Assembly: GCA_032162705.1 (NCBI GenBank)
Contig: JAVRON010000087.1
Location: 1-64,000, forward strand
Source of the DNA: QHXN01 sp032162705
GTDB lineage: Bacteria > Acidobacteriota > Blastocatellia > Pyrinomonadales > Pyrinomonadaceae
Direction: 5' to 3'
DNA length: 64,000 bases
The position numbers and the translations under genes were made by a program. This document shows positions 34,608-43,586 of this stretch, one piece after another (the first letter of the stretch is position 1; each line of letters begins with the position of its first letter). Under the pieces are notes generated by a model that was not told where the DNA came from, made no database searches, and worked only from the letters and a program-made list of their open reading frames with translations.

Positions 34608-35840
34608 GTGGCGGGCGTTAACGAAAAATTCGATGTGCTCATTGTCGGGGCCGGGCCTGCGGGTTCGTTCGCGGCGGAGAGACTTGCGCGCGGAGGTGCG
34701 CGTGTGGCGCTATTTGATGGGCGGCCCGCGCATGAGGCGAAGGCGTGCGGCGGCGGCGTCACGTCGAAGGCGCTCAAGGCTTGGCCGTTTCTGCTCGAAG
34801 CGAGCGGACGCGCAGTCACGGAAGTGGAGATGCTTTCCCCTGCGGGTGACGCCGTCCGGCTGAAACTGTCGGAGCCGTTCGCGGTCTACTCGCGTTGCGC
34901 ATTCGATTCTTATCTGCTTGAGCGTGCGCGCAGGGCCGGTGCAGAGGTCTTCGATGGTCGCGTCTCCGCCTCTCAAGAGAGAGACGCCGAAGGGCGTTGG
35001 GTCGTGCGTGCGCGAGGCGGGGAGAGTTGGAGCGGCGGCGTGCTCGCGGCGGCGGACGGGGCGAACAGCGCGATTGCGCGTCGCCTCGCAGGCCCGCTGC
35101 CGAACTCTGAGATGGAGATCGCGTTCGGCTACCGCACTCCCTTGAACGAGGCCGACGACGCTCCGACGGTCATCGCCTTCCTGCCGGGCTGGGCGGGTTA
35201 CGCGTGGGCCTTCCCGCGACTCGACCATATCTCTTTCGGCATCGCGACCGCGCAGGACGCATTCGACCACGCGGCGCTTGACCGAATGCTTTGGGACTTC
35301 ATGGTCGGCTATTATCGCGCGCACGAAGAGGGCGCACCGTTGGGGTCACGCAAAGACGCGCCGCATAAGCAAGACGCGCAGCGCGGATGTGAGATGGAGG
35401 AGAGGCTGCGCAAAGTCGCCGAGCGTTACGCGGCGCGCATACCGGGGCTTGCGCCGGAGACGTTCGACACACGGCGCGCGGCGGGTGTTGACTGGGCGCT
35501 GCTGGGCGACGCCGCGGGCTTCGCAGACCCCGTGACGGGCGAGGGCATTTACTATGCGCTGCGCTCTGCGGAGCTGTTCGCCGAAGCCTTCCTCGAAGGC
35601 GACGTTGAGTCTTACGAAGCGAAGTGGCGTGCGGGCTTCGGGCGCGAGCTACGACGCGCTTCAAAGATGCGTCGAAGGTTCTACGGAGCCTTCTGGGGCG
35701 GGCCCTTCACGGACAGGATGATTAAGTTTGCGCGGGCGCATCCCGGCATCCGCCGTACGCTGCGCGAACTCGTCACAGGCGATCAGGGCTACGTTGACCT
35801 CAAGCGCACACTCGCGCGCCGCGCCTTCAATCCCTTCTAA
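34608..35840 (+). CDS. FAD-dependent geranylgeranyl-reductase-like oxidoreductase
   Basis: A 410-aa flavoprotein of the geranylgeranyl reductase/digeranylgeranylglycerophospholipid reductase family. GTG 34608 is chosen because AAGGAGAG lies just before it; the longer frame to 34539 has no such site. The Rossmann FAD motif is DVLIVGAGPAGSFAAERLAR. Next come CGGGVTSKAL, LAAADGANSAIARRL and the late GDAAGFADPVTGEGIYYAL, the diagnostic FAD-binding DG-x-x-x-x-DP motif. It may hydrogenate isoprenoid chains such as quinone or carotenoid side chains; the substrate is unknown. Confidence 0.88.
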   Translation: MAGVNEKFDVLIVGAGPAGSFAAERLARGGARVALFDGRPAHEAKACGGGVTSKALKAWPFLLEASGRAVTEVEMLSPAGDAVRLKLSEPFAVYSRCAFDSYLLERARRAGAEVFDGRVSASQERDAEGRWVVRARGGESWSGGVLAAADGANSAIARRLAGPLPNSEMEIAFGYRTPLNEADDAPTVIAFLPGWAGYAWAFPRLDHISFGIATAQDAFDHAALDRMLWDFMVGYYRAHEEGAPLGSRKDAPHKQDAQRGCEMEERLRKVAERYAARIPGLAPETFDTRRAAGVDWALLGDAAGFADPVTGEGIYYALRSAELFAEAFLEGDVESYEAKWRAGFGRELRRASKMRRRFYGAFWGGPFTDRMIKFARAHPGIRRTLRELVTGDQGYVDLKRTLARRAFNPF

Positions 35841-35908
35841 CACGCATGACAAACTACCCGAAGGAGGGAGTGGCAAAGGCCGCGCCTCACCTCCCTCTGC
35901 TTACAGTT

Positions 35909-36382
35909 TTAAGACTCCGGCTTTAGATTTAGGGACGCTTGAGTGCCTTCATTCGCGGCGGGTTGCGTGTAGGGTGCGAGGCGGCGCTTCAACTCGTCGG
36001 GCACGGGGACGGACTCGAAGGTGTTGCGGCGGACGGCGACGAGGACGAAGTGCGCTTCGGCGGCCAACTCCTGTTCGCCCTCGCGTCTTACCTCGAAGTT
36101 GAGCCGCAGCGACTTCGTGCCGATGCGACCGACGTAGACGCAGACTTCGAGCAGGTCGTCGAGTTGTGGGGCGCGTCGGAAGTCGCATTCGAGATGCGCG
36201 CGCGGCAGCCAGATGTCCAGTTCGTCGAACATCACTCCGTAGGGCAGGCCGACGGCGCGGAACAGTTCAGTCTCGGCGAACTCGAAGAAGCGTATGTATG
36301 CCCCGTAAAAGATGATGCGCGCGGCATCCACGTCGCCCCAGCGGACGCGCTCCTCGATGCGGTATTTCCATGGTTCATTCAC
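35909..36382 (-). CDS. Acyl-CoA thioesterase, 4HBT/YbgC type
   Basis: A 157-aa hot-dog fold thioesterase. The catalytic segment VRWGDVDAARIIFYGAYIRFFE fits the 4-hydroxybenzoyl-CoA thioesterase pattern (cited in part: WGDVDAARIIFY, Asp as nucleophile/base). LEVCVYVGRIGTKSLRLNFEV follows as the central strands. It should hydrolyse acyl-CoA or acyl-ACP esters. It faces the flavoprotein gene convergently and lies 44 bp downstream of the GT4 gene start region on the same strand as that gene. Confidence 0.85.
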   Translation of the reverse strand: MNEPWKYRIEERVRWGDVDAARIIFYGAYIRFFEFAETELFRAVGLPYGVMFDELDIWLPRAHLECDFRRAPQLDDLLEVCVYVGRIGTKSLRLNFEVRREGEQELAAEAHFVLVAVRRNTFESVPVPDELKRRLAPYTQPAANEGTQASLNLKPES

Positions 36383-36426
36383 GTCTGTAAACTTCCTTCA
36401 CGCCGGACGGACTTAGTTTCTAAAAC

Positions 36427-37593
36427 CTAAACGCGCGGACTGCTTTCATGACCGAGTGCTTCAGCATAGACGCGCTCGGTCGCCTCGACCATGCGGTTGA
36501 GGTCGAAGCGTTCTCGTGCGACCTCGCGTGCCCGCGCGCCGAGACTGCGACGACGCTCCTCGTCTTCGAGCAGCGAGGCGACGGCAGCGGCCAGTGCGCG
36601 CACGTCGCCCAAGGGCACAAGCGAGCCAGTGACGCCTTCCTCAACAATCTCGCTTGCGCCCTCGGTCGCGGTCGCGACGACGGGCACGCCGCAGGCCAGC
36701 GCCTCGACCAACGCCATGCCGAAGGCTTCGCTGCGTGAGGCCGAGACCAACAGATCGAGCGAGGTCAGAAAGCGCATGACTTCGTCTCCGTCGAGACGAC
36801 CCAGAAGCTTCACGCGCTCGCCCAAGCCTGATTGCGCGACGAGGCGCTCGATGCGCGCGCGATACTCGCCGCCGCGCGAAGCGTCTTCACCGCCGATGAG
36901 AAACTCGACACCATCGCCGAACCTCTCGGCGACGACTCTTGCTGCGCGCACGAAGTCTTCCTGTCCCTTGACCTCGCTCAACTCTCCGAGGATGCCGACG
37001 CGCAAGGGTCTGAAGCTCGGGTCCCGCTCGCGCTCAGACTCGGCGCGCGTCCGCTCAGATTCAGCGTGTGCCCGCTCAGACTCGGCGCGTGCCTGCTCGA
37101 AGCGCCACACGTCTATGCCGTTCGTGATGACGCGAATCTTGTCCTCGTCAAAAATCTTCTGCGCGCGGAGCGTGCGCGCGACCGCCTCGGAGACGGCGAT
37201 GACGCGCGAGACGTTCGAGAGCGCAAGACGGTGCGCGCGGCTCAAGGGGAAGAGGAGGTGACGCGTGATGATTAGACGCGCGGCGGTCGCGCGCCTCGCG
37301 GCGAAAGCGGCGAGCGTGTAGTCGCGCGCGACGTGCGCGTGAATGATCTCGACTTTCAGCGCGCGCGCCAGACGCGACAGCTTCAATGCGCTGCCGAGGT
37401 CGAGCGCGTTGCGCAGTGACAGCGTGAAGACATTATGTCGCGTGACGGCGGCGAGCGCTTCGTGGAGTGGTGAGTCGGCGGAGAGCGCGACGAAGACTTC
37501 GTGACCACGCTGCGAGAGACCGCGCGCGAGGTCTAAGAGGTGTCGCTCGCCTCCGCCGAAGGTGCGTGCGGAGCTGATGTGCAGGACTCTCAT
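36427..37593 (-). CDS. Glycosyltransferase family 4 protein with heptapeptide repeat insert
   Basis: A 388-aa GT-B enzyme. The N-terminal domain begins MRVLHISSARTFGGGERHLL, the acceptor-side pattern of GT4, with IIHAHVARDYTLAAFAAR. The C-terminal domain has VGILGELSEVKGQEDFVRAA, VSASRSEAFGMALVEALACG and VPVVATATEGASEIVEEG, with the E-x7-E donor-binding motif. Between the two, near residues 166-190, is an unusual repeat AESERxx three times over, encoded by a 21-bp tandem repeat. It likely builds a cell-surface glycan; donor and acceptor are unknown. Confidence 0.88.
   Translation of the reverse strand: MRVLHISSARTFGGGERHLLDLARGLSQRGHEVFVALSADSPLHEALAAVTRHNVFTLSLRNALDLGSALKLSRLARALKVEIIHAHVARDYTLAAFAARRATAARLIITRHLLFPLSRAHRLALSNVSRVIAVSEAVARTLRAQKIFDEDKIRVITNGIDVWRFEQARAESERAHAESERTRAESERERDPSFRPLRVGILGELSEVKGQEDFVRAARVVAERFGDGVEFLIGGEDASRGGEYRARIERLVAQSGLGERVKLLGRLDGDEVMRFLTSLDLLVSASRSEAFGMALVEALACGVPVVATATEGASEIVEEGVTGSLVPLGDVRALAAAVASLLEDEERRRSLGARAREVARERFDLNRMVEATERVYAEALGHESSPRV
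37031..37093. repeat. 21-bp tandem repeat inside the GT4 gene
   Basis: Three units at 37031-37051, 37052-37072 and 37073-37093, each beginning CGCTCAGA or close to it. Being a multiple of three, it keeps frame and encodes AESER-type heptapeptides in the linker between the two GT-B domains. Confidence 0.85.
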
Positions 37594-37623
37594 AGAGGAG
37601 AAAGAGGCTCGGACGCGGAAGAC

Positions 37624-37728
37624 AAAAGGCTAGAGGCAAAAGGCAAAGGGCAAAAGTGGAAGACTGGAATCTTGCCGGTCTCCGTCATATTTTTCGCCTT
37701 GCGTTTTGAAATTTGCCCTTTGCCTTAA
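37624..37728. repeat. Heptamer array with inverted partner (AAAAGGC type)
   Basis: Five contiguous 7-bp words on the plus strand (AAAAGGC, TAGAGGC, AAAAGGC, AAAGGGC, AAAAGTG; 37624-37658), then about 35 nt, then a reverse-complement array of 7-bp words (about 37690-37728). It can fold as a long imperfect hairpin. It lies just past the stop of the HAD gene. Confidence 0.75.
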
Positions 37729-37745
37729 CAAGCTGTGTGGCGAGT

Positions 37746-38438
37746 CTATTCTCGCCCGGCGGCGCTTGACGTTTGCGCCGCGAGCGGCGACGAGTCGTAG
37801 TGTGCGAGGAGGTCTGTGGCGTCGCGGTAGATTTTGATGCAGCCGGCGGCGCGCAAGTCCTCTTCGGGGAAGCCGCCGGAGAGAAAGCCGATGGTTTTGA
37901 TTCCGGCCTTGCCCGCGGCCTCCGCGTCGTAGGGCGTATCGCCGACGACGATTGCCTCGGAGGCTTTCGTGTCGCCGAGACGGTCGAGCGCGGCCTCGAA
38001 GATATCGGGATGCGGCTTCGACTTCTCTGCGTCGTCCGCTGAAGTCTGCTCTTCGACGAGGTCTTCGATGTTCGCGATTCGTTTATAAGCTGACAGCTCG
38101 TCCTCCTTCGCCGACGAGGCGAGAGCCAAAGCAAGACCTTCCTGCTTGATGCGCTCAAACAGCTCGCGCACCGATGGAAAGCTCTTCACGCGCGGAAGGT
38201 AATCGCGTTTGAAGAGTTCACCACGATACTTCTCCAACTCTTCGCCAAACTCGTCCAGCTCTTTCTTCGAGAGGAAGACCGGCAGCAGTTGGTCGCCGCC
38301 CTTGCCTATCTGAGAGCGCACGCGCTCGTACTCGACCTGTTTGCCGAAGTGCGCGAGCGCCTCCTGCCAGGCACGCGCGTGTAGATCGACGGAGTCAACG
38401 AGCGTCCCGTCTACATCGAAAATGACAGCCTTGAGCAC
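37746..38438 (-). CDS. HAD-superfamily phosphatase (phosphoglycolate phosphatase-like)
   Basis: A 230-aa HAD hydrolase from GTG 38438, chosen because GGGAG lies 7 nt upstream; an earlier GTG at 38486 has no such site. Motif I is VIFDVDGTLVDSVDLHARAWQ (cited as FDVDGTLVDS), the catalytic Asp residues being the first and third. Motif II is LALASSAKEDEL, motif III the KPHPDIFEAAL Lys, and motif IV IVVGDTPYDAEAA. The helical cap after motif I puts it with beta-phosphoglucomutase/Gph-type enzymes. The substrate is not defined by sequence. Confidence 0.9.
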   Translation of the reverse strand: MLKAVIFDVDGTLVDSVDLHARAWQEALAHFGKQVEYERVRSQIGKGGDQLLPVFLSKKELDEFGEELEKYRGELFKRDYLPRVKSFPSVRELFERIKQEGLALALASSAKEDELSAYKRIANIEDLVEEQTSADDAEKSKPHPDIFEAALDRLGDTKASEAIVVGDTPYDAEAAGKAGIKTIGFLSGGFPEEDLRAAGCIKIYRDATDLLAHYDSSPLAAQTSSAAGRE

Positions 38439-38486
38439 AGAAAAACTCCCAGACGAAAATTTGAATTGCGACGTGTGCGAAGGCAC

Positions 38487-38852
38487 GCATTATACCAGTG
38501 TGCGTGGTTGGCCGTCGCGGCTGAGTTCGGGCACTACTCATGTCCATGTCGCTGACGCCGAACAGAATGTTGCTGACGCCGAACAGAACACAGACGCCGC
38601 TGCTCGTTCCGCTTTGGTACGCGGCGAGCGAGTTCGACGGCATTGCGATGCGGCGGAACCGGTTCTATCGTCTTATGATCTCCGAGCCGCAGCCCCGACG
38701 GGAGAAGGTGTGAAAGTCGGCACGGGGCTTGCCGCAGTGAAACGTACGGATACGTCTCGAAGCATGCGGATACGTCTCTCGGTGTGCCCGTCAGGGCTTC
38801 GGGGCCGTTGACCGTTGAGGCTTGAGACGAGAAAGGCAGAGGAGTTTGGTTT
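38487..38852. other. 366-bp gene-free stretch with short direct repeats
   Basis: No supported gene. It contains a 17-bp direct repeat GCTGACGCCGAACAGAA at 38551-38567 and 38572-38588 (period 21), and CGGATACGTCTC twice between about 38756 and 38780. The right end should hold the promoter of the following gene. Confidence 0.6.
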
Positions 38853-39353
38853 ATGGGAAAACTTGTGACGGGTGTTTTCAAGACGCGTGTGGCTGCCGAG
38901 GCGGCGGTTGACACGATCATCAAGCGCGGCTACACGCGCGACGACATCAGCGTGTTGATGTCGGATGCGACCAAGTCGAAGGAGTTCGCCATCGAGACGC
39001 ACACGCACGCGGCGGACGGGCTTGGCTATGGCGCGGCGGTCGGCGGCACGGTCGGCGCGGTCGTGGCGGCGATTATCGCCGTCGGCACGAACGTCGTATT
39101 GCCGGGCCTCGGCCTCGTCGTCGCGGGGCCGCTCGCGGCTGCGCTGGCGGGGGCGGGCGCAGGCGGCGCAGCGGGCGGGCTGATCGGCGCGCTCGTCGGC
39201 GCGGGCATCCCAGAGCATCGTGCGAAGGTCTACGACTCGTCCCTGCGCGCGGGCGGCATACTCATCGGCGTCGAGTCCAAGACCGACGAAGAGGCAGACA
39301 AGCTCGAAGAACTGCTCAAGGACTTGGGCGCGGAGTACATACGACAGGAGTAA
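38853..39353 (+). CDS. Glycine-rich general-stress-type membrane protein
   Basis: A 166-aa protein. Residues 1-45 (LVTGVFKTRVAAEAAVDTII, GYTRDDISVLMSD) resemble the YflT/general stress protein 17M N-terminal fold. Residues about 58-125 form a long Gly/Ala/Val stretch with glycine-zipper spacing (GYGAAVGGTVGAVVAAII, then GAGAGGAAGGLIGALVGAG), probably one or two membrane hairpins. The tail (ILIGVESKTDEEADKLEELL) matches the ferredoxin-like end of the same family. Function is not established. It is followed by a strong hairpin and then the stress-type CsbD gene. Confidence 0.7.
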   Translation: MGKLVTGVFKTRVAAEAAVDTIIKRGYTRDDISVLMSDATKSKEFAIETHTHAADGLGYGAAVGGTVGAVVAAIIAVGTNVVLPGLGLVVAGPLAAALAGAGAGGAAGGLIGALVGAGIPEHRAKVYDSSLRAGGILIGVESKTDEEADKLEELLKDLGAEYIRQE

Positions 39354-39354
39354 C

Positions 39355-39432
39355 GATGAACGATGAACGCCGCAACGATGAACTGTAGAACAATCGTCTT
39401 ACAGTTCATCGTTGCGGCGTTCATCGTTCATC
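39355..39432. repeat. Perfect 33-bp inverted repeat built of GATGAAC heptamers
   Basis: Arms at 39355-39387 and 39400-39432 are perfect reverse complements with a 12-nt loop. The left arm has GATGAAC at 39355-39361, 39362-39368 and once more after an 8-nt break. It starts one base after the stop codon of the glycine-rich protein. A second hairpin (39432-39441 with 39445-39454) follows. It could end transcription from both sides, though no T-run is present. Confidence 0.9.
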
Positions 39433-39475
39433 CTTCAAAGGCGACCTTTGAAGGTTAAGTTTAGAAGAGGAGGCG

Positions 39476-39688
39476 CTAGCGTTTGATGGCGTCGCCTACG
39501 TCTTCGAGCGTCTCGCCGACTTTGCGCTTGGCTCCGCCAAACCCCTCCTGCACGTCGCCCTTGAGCTTGTCCGCCGAGCCTTCCGAGCGCAGCTCGTCGT
39601 CGCCGGTCAGGCGGCCCAGACCCTCTTTGATAGAACCCTTGGCCTGATCGTATTTGCCTTCCATCTCGTCCTTATTCGGAGCACCCAT
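39476..39688 (-). CDS. CsbD family stress-response protein
   Basis: A 70-aa CsbD-like protein from ATG 39688, preceded by GAGGAGG. Pattern: NKDEMEGKYDQAKGSIKEGLG, RLTGDDELRSEGSADKLKGDV, QEGFGGAKRKVGE, cited in three parts. CsbD proteins are small, hydrophilic and induced by general stress in other bacteria; biochemical role unknown. The gene converges on the heptamer hairpin shared with the glycine-rich stress-type gene. Confidence 0.9.
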   Translation of the reverse strand: MGAPNKDEMEGKYDQAKGSIKEGLGRLTGDDELRSEGSADKLKGDVQEGFGGAKRKVGETLEDVGDAIKR

Positions 39689-40009
39689 TTTGTTATTCCT
39701 CCTCGATGATTTGAAAGCGGGAGGGCGCACGTGCCCTCATGCTTATCCGATCAAGATGGCAACGGGCATGCCAGCGTTTGCGTTAACGGCGGACGAAGGC
39801 GAAAGGCTTTGTAGGACGTGAAGATGCGGGCCGAAGCGGCGTTCGGCGTGCGCATGTGAGAGCACACAAGGCGGGTTTGTTTCCGTACGCTTCATGCGGT
39901 GCGTCGGCCTGTCTTGAGACAAGATGATAGTGGGGACTTCGGCGGTAGAAGTCGTGCGGAGAAAGTAAGTGCGTGAGACTCGTGCGAAAGATGTAAGAGT
40001 GAGAGGCTT
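39689..40009. other. 321-bp gene-free stretch upstream of csbD
   Basis: No supported gene on either strand. It must contain the promoter of the CsbD gene on the minus strand; I cannot place it confidently. Confidence 0.5.
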
Positions 40010-40051
40010 GGAAAAAAAGAAGGGCGCGCTACTCGTTGGAGTAGCGCGCCC
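40010..40051 (-). terminator. Intrinsic terminator of the first Oar-like gene
   Basis: A perfect 13-bp stem (40022-40034 with 40039-40051), GTTG loop, and on the minus strand a T-rich tail (TTCTTTTTTTC). A near-identical terminator ends the second Oar-like gene. Confidence 0.88.
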
Positions 40052-40081
40052 ATTTTAGTCGAGCGTCTTCGAGCTTACGGT

Positions 40082-43000
40082 TTAGAACTCGAAGCGCGCG
40101 CCGAGTTGAACCTGACGCTCGCGGAAGAGCGTGCTGTCAGCGCCGGTGACGCTGTTGAAGCCGCTCGCGCCGCTGTTGAAGGTCAGGTTTGAACCGGAGA
40201 TCGTGTAGAGCGTCTGGTTCACGCCCGTGACCTGCGTGCGGTTGAAGAGGTTGAAGCCCTCGGCCAGCACTTCAAATCTCATGCCCTCTTTGATCTGGAA
40301 GCGGCGCGAGAGACGCATGTCGAAGTACCAGATCGACGGCTGCTTGAAGAAGTTGCGCGGGACGCCCGCGAAACGGGTCGCACCGCCCGAGCCGTTGACG
40401 CCGCCGCCCGGCGTCGCGGTCGAAGCAAAGCCGAAGGATGTCGGGTTGATAGTGCCGGAGACGTTGCCGCTGAAGCGCTGGCCCGAGAACGCGTTGAAGA
40501 TCGGCGCAATCGTCCAGCCGTTCAAGATCGCTTTGCCAACCTGGCTATCCTTCAAGCTTGCGAAGTTGGTGTTGTAGACGACGCTCGCGACAAACTTGTG
40601 CCGACGGTCGAAGGCCGAGAGCGCATTCTCGCCGGACTGGTTGAAGGCGTTGAACGGCAGATTGTTCGACGTAAAGGTAACTGAACTCTGGCCGTTGTCC
40701 GACGCTCTGGAGAGCGTGTAGTTGGTCTGGAACTGGAGGCCGTTCGTCAGACGACGGTTCGCCTGAAGCACGAGCGCGTGATACTTCGAGAACACGTCGC
40801 TGCGAATCGCCGTGAGCGCGCCGAAGGCCGTGTTCGGCCTCGCGCCGGTAAAGATGGGCGAGTTGAAGACCTGCCCGTCGAAGGGCCCGCCCACGACGTT
40901 GAAGGCCACAGTACCCGTCGGCGCGGGCAGGTTGGTGTCAACGAAGTTCGGAAGCGAGTTGCCGAAGCTGAAGAGGTACGAGACCGAGACCGCCGTGTTG
41001 CGCGCGATCTGGCGCTCGAAGACGAGGTCGGCCTGGTGAATCTGCGGCAGTTGGAAGCTCGCGTCGAAGAACTGCACGGCGGGCGCGACGAGCGTGCCGG
41101 CGGTGAGCAGAGTCGGGTAAGCGGGAGCCGCCGCGTTGGTGGCAGTGATCGTCACCTGCCGCTGCGCGACATCGACGCCGACGCCCGTGTTGACAAGCCC
41201 GTTGTAGACGGTCGAGTTGATGACGCGCCCGTAGTAGATACCATAGCCGCCGCGCAGGGAAGTCCTGCCGTCGCCGGTCAGGTCGAGGGCGAAGCCGAGG
41301 CGCGGGCCGAAGTTGTTCTTGTCGCTGACGCTGTTGGCCGTCTGCGGCAGCAGCGAATTGATGTGCGACGCGATTGCGCTCGGGTTCTTCTGGTACTCGT
41401 AGCGCAGGCCGAGGTTCAGGGTCAGGCGCGGGTTGACGCGCCAGTCGTCCTGCACGAAGAAGTTATAGTCGGTCGTCTTCATCGTCAGGCCGAGCACGCC
41501 AAGCCCCTGATTGAAGTTGCCGCCGTAGCATCTGCCGACCGTCCGCGTGCTGCTGTAGCAGGGAGTGTTGGAGGGCAGCGCTCCGGGCGTGGCGAAGTTC
41601 GTGTAGTCGATGATGAAGTCGTTGAGGCCGCCGTAGAAGCCGGCTGCGTTTGTGCCGCCCGTGTAGTTGAACTCACCGCCCGAGAAGCGGAGGTTGCTGA
41701 TGATGTCCTTCACGAAGTTGAGGTCGCCGCCGAACTTGAAGGTGTGATTGCCGTTCGTCAAAGTCATCGTGTCGGCAAACTGGTTGCGGCGCTCATCCGG
41801 GAACGCGGGGCGCTCAAGGAATTCGGGGATGCCGAAGGTAAAGCCGTTGGTGATGAAGGTCTGCGGCGAGCGGCCACCGACGGAGTTGGTCGGCTCGCCC
41901 GCGAGCGGTGCCTGGCTGAGCTGGAACTCGAAGTCACGACCGTACTGGTAGCGCGCTTCGTTCAAAAGCTTGTTCGAGATCGTCGAGGTGAGCCGCAGAG
42001 TGATCCAGTCGATGTTCACGCCGTCGTCGCCGAAGTTGTCTTTAGCACGCGTGTTGATGGCCTGGGTCTGGATGCCCGCGGGCGAATTCCAGCGCAGGTG
42101 ATTGAAGGTTCCCGTGAGCGTGTTGTTGTTGTTGAGATTCCAGTCGATCTTCGGCAGGAAGAGGCGCTGGTCGCCGGTGCGCGGCACCTCGCCCGAGAGG
42201 CCGTTCAGGAAGTTGAGCGCGCTCGTGACCTGCGCGCTGGTCAGTCCCTTGCCGGTGCCGAGGGTCGCCGCGTTCGTGCCCGAGCGGCTCGCGCTGGCCG
42301 TCCCTGCGAACGCGGGACACGTCGTCAGCGAAACGCTCGTGGCGCGCGCAGCGGTGAGCAGGCAGGTGTCGGCGCGGTTCAGGAAGTCGAGGGCGGTGAA
42401 GGTGGCGACGCCGGGGAAGTTGCGCTTCTGCTGGTCGAAGGAGAAGAAGAAGAACGCCTTGTCCTTGACGATGGGGCCGCCGATGGTTCCGCCGTACTGG
42501 TGGCGCACGTCCACGGGCTTGAAGGCCACGGGCGTGAAGACGCCGCCGACGTTCTGCGTGATGAAGCTGCGCGGGTTGCGCGCGCCCCACTTGTTGTTGC
42601 GCTGGAAGTAGAACACGTCGCCGTGGAAGTTGTTCGTGCCCGACTTCGTGACGGCGTTAACGACGCCGCCCGCCGAGCGACCGTACTCGGCGGAGTAGCT
42701 GGAGGTATTGACCTGGAACTCTTTAATCGCCGACTGGCTGATCGAGTAGCTGATACGTGTGCGGCCACGCTCCTCGGCGAAGAACGCCTGGTTGTTGTCG
42801 CCGCCGTCCACCGTGTTGTTGTTGAGCAAGCCTGAGATGCCGCGGAAAGAGATGAGACCGAACGTGCCGTCGGGAACCGCGCCGGGCGAGAGCAGGGCGT
42901 AGTTCGACCAGCGGCGACCGTTGATCGGCAGGTTGTTGATCGAGGTCTGGTTGATGTTCGTTGAGAAGTCCTGCTGCTGCGTGTTGATGACGGGAGCCTC

Positions 43001-43384
43001 GCTCGTCACCTGCACGGTCTCCTGCGCGCCGCCCACAGTCAGGTTAACATCGATGGGCGTGACGCGCCCGACTTCGACGATGACCTTCTGCTGTGTGGCG
43101 GAGAAGCCCGTGGCGTTGATCGTCACGCTGTAGTTGCCGGGGTCGAGTTGCACGACGCGGAAGCGTCCCTCGCTGTCAGTCGTGGTGGCGAATTCCTTGT
43201 TCGTCTCTTCGTTCTTCACGGTGATGGAGGCATTCGCGACGACCGCGCCCTGCGGGTCTTTGACCACGCCGCCGACTGCGCCCTGGGTCGTTGACTGCGC
43301 CGCGGCGTGGGGGGCGCTAAAGCCGAGGCAGAAAACAAGCAAGGCCAGCGCGCAGGCTGACTTGCAGAGGGGATGTTTCGACAT
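40082..43384 (-). CDS. TonB-dependent receptor, Oar-like (copy 1)
   Basis: A 1100-aa outer-membrane protein. ATG 43384 is chosen because GGAAAGGAAG lies just upstream and a signal peptide follows (ACALALLVFCLGFSAPHAAAQ). Residues about 30-110 are a carboxypeptidase-regulatory-like beta sandwich (GAVGGVVKDPQGAVVANAS, NYSVTINATGF). Next comes a plug-type region (VNNLPINGRRW-like SINNLPINGRRWS, then SAGGVVNAVTKSGTNNFHG) and a long beta-barrel ending in VQLGARFEF, with a terminal aromatic as expected for BAM-dependent barrels. Myxococcus Oar exports or imports peptides; the substrate here is unknown. It is a tandem paralogue of the next gene. Confidence 0.93.
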   Translation of the reverse strand: MSKHPLCKSACALALLVFCLGFSAPHAAAQSTTQGAVGGVVKDPQGAVVANASITVKNEETNKEFATTTDSEGRFRVVQLDPGNYSVTINATGFSATQQKVIVEVGRVTPIDVNLTVGGAQETVQVTSEAPVINTQQQDFSTNINQTSINNLPINGRRWSNYALLSPGAVPDGTFGLISFRGISGLLNNNTVDGGDNNQAFFAEERGRTRISYSISQSAIKEFQVNTSSYSAEYGRSAGGVVNAVTKSGTNNFHGDVFYFQRNNKWGARNPRSFITQNVGGVFTPVAFKPVDVRHQYGGTIGGPIVKDKAFFFFSFDQQKRNFPGVATFTALDFLNRADTCLLTAARATSVSLTTCPAFAGTASASRSGTNAATLGTGKGLTSAQVTSALNFLNGLSGEVPRTGDQRLFLPKIDWNLNNNNTLTGTFNHLRWNSPAGIQTQAINTRAKDNFGDDGVNIDWITLRLTSTISNKLLNEARYQYGRDFEFQLSQAPLAGEPTNSVGGRSPQTFITNGFTFGIPEFLERPAFPDERRNQFADTMTLTNGNHTFKFGGDLNFVKDIISNLRFSGGEFNYTGGTNAAGFYGGLNDFIIDYTNFATPGALPSNTPCYSSTRTVGRCYGGNFNQGLGVLGLTMKTTDYNFFVQDDWRVNPRLTLNLGLRYEYQKNPSAIASHINSLLPQTANSVSDKNNFGPRLGFALDLTGDGRTSLRGGYGIYYGRVINSTVYNGLVNTGVGVDVAQRQVTITATNAAAPAYPTLLTAGTLVAPAVQFFDASFQLPQIHQADLVFERQIARNTAVSVSYLFSFGNSLPNFVDTNLPAPTGTVAFNVVGGPFDGQVFNSPIFTGARPNTAFGALTAIRSDVFSKYHALVLQANRRLTNGLQFQTNYTLSRASDNGQSSVTFTSNNLPFNAFNQSGENALSAFDRRHKFVASVVYNTNFASLKDSQVGKAILNGWTIAPIFNAFSGQRFSGNVSGTINPTSFGFASTATPGGGVNGSGGATRFAGVPRNFFKQPSIWYFDMRLSRRFQIKEGMRFEVLAEGFNLFNRTQVTGVNQTLYTISGSNLTFNSGASGFNSVTGADSTLFRERQVQLGARFEF

Positions 43385-43560
43385 ATTTCTTCCTTTCCCT
43401 ACGTGATTGGTTGCGGTGGTTAGGGGCACAGGTGCCATTCTTTCTACGCTTCCCGAAGTGTTCCCGATGATCTGTTTGATTGAAAGATGGCTAGAAAGAG
43501 AACTGAACCTTATATCATACGGGAAGAAGTTTTCGCGAGTGTTAAGAACGCGGAAACGTG
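43385..43560 (-). promoter_or_regulatory. Upstream region of Oar-like copy 1, duplicated at copy 2
   Basis: About 175 bp upstream of copy 1 is nearly the same as 46850-47030 upstream of copy 2, including the ribosome-binding site, a GGGGCACAGGTGCC palindrome-like block and the distal AAGAAGTTTTCGCGA block. Such conservation outside the gene implies recent duplication or preserved shared regulation. Confidence 0.75.
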
Positions 43561-43586
43561 ACGTTAAATATGCTGGGAGTCGTGCG

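Noticed and set aside
40778..42835. Long plus-strand open frame (685 codons) inside Oar-like copy 1
   Set aside because: It lies antisense to a clear TonB receptor, is rich in R, E, V and A in a way typical of a high-G+C shadow frame, and has no family motif.
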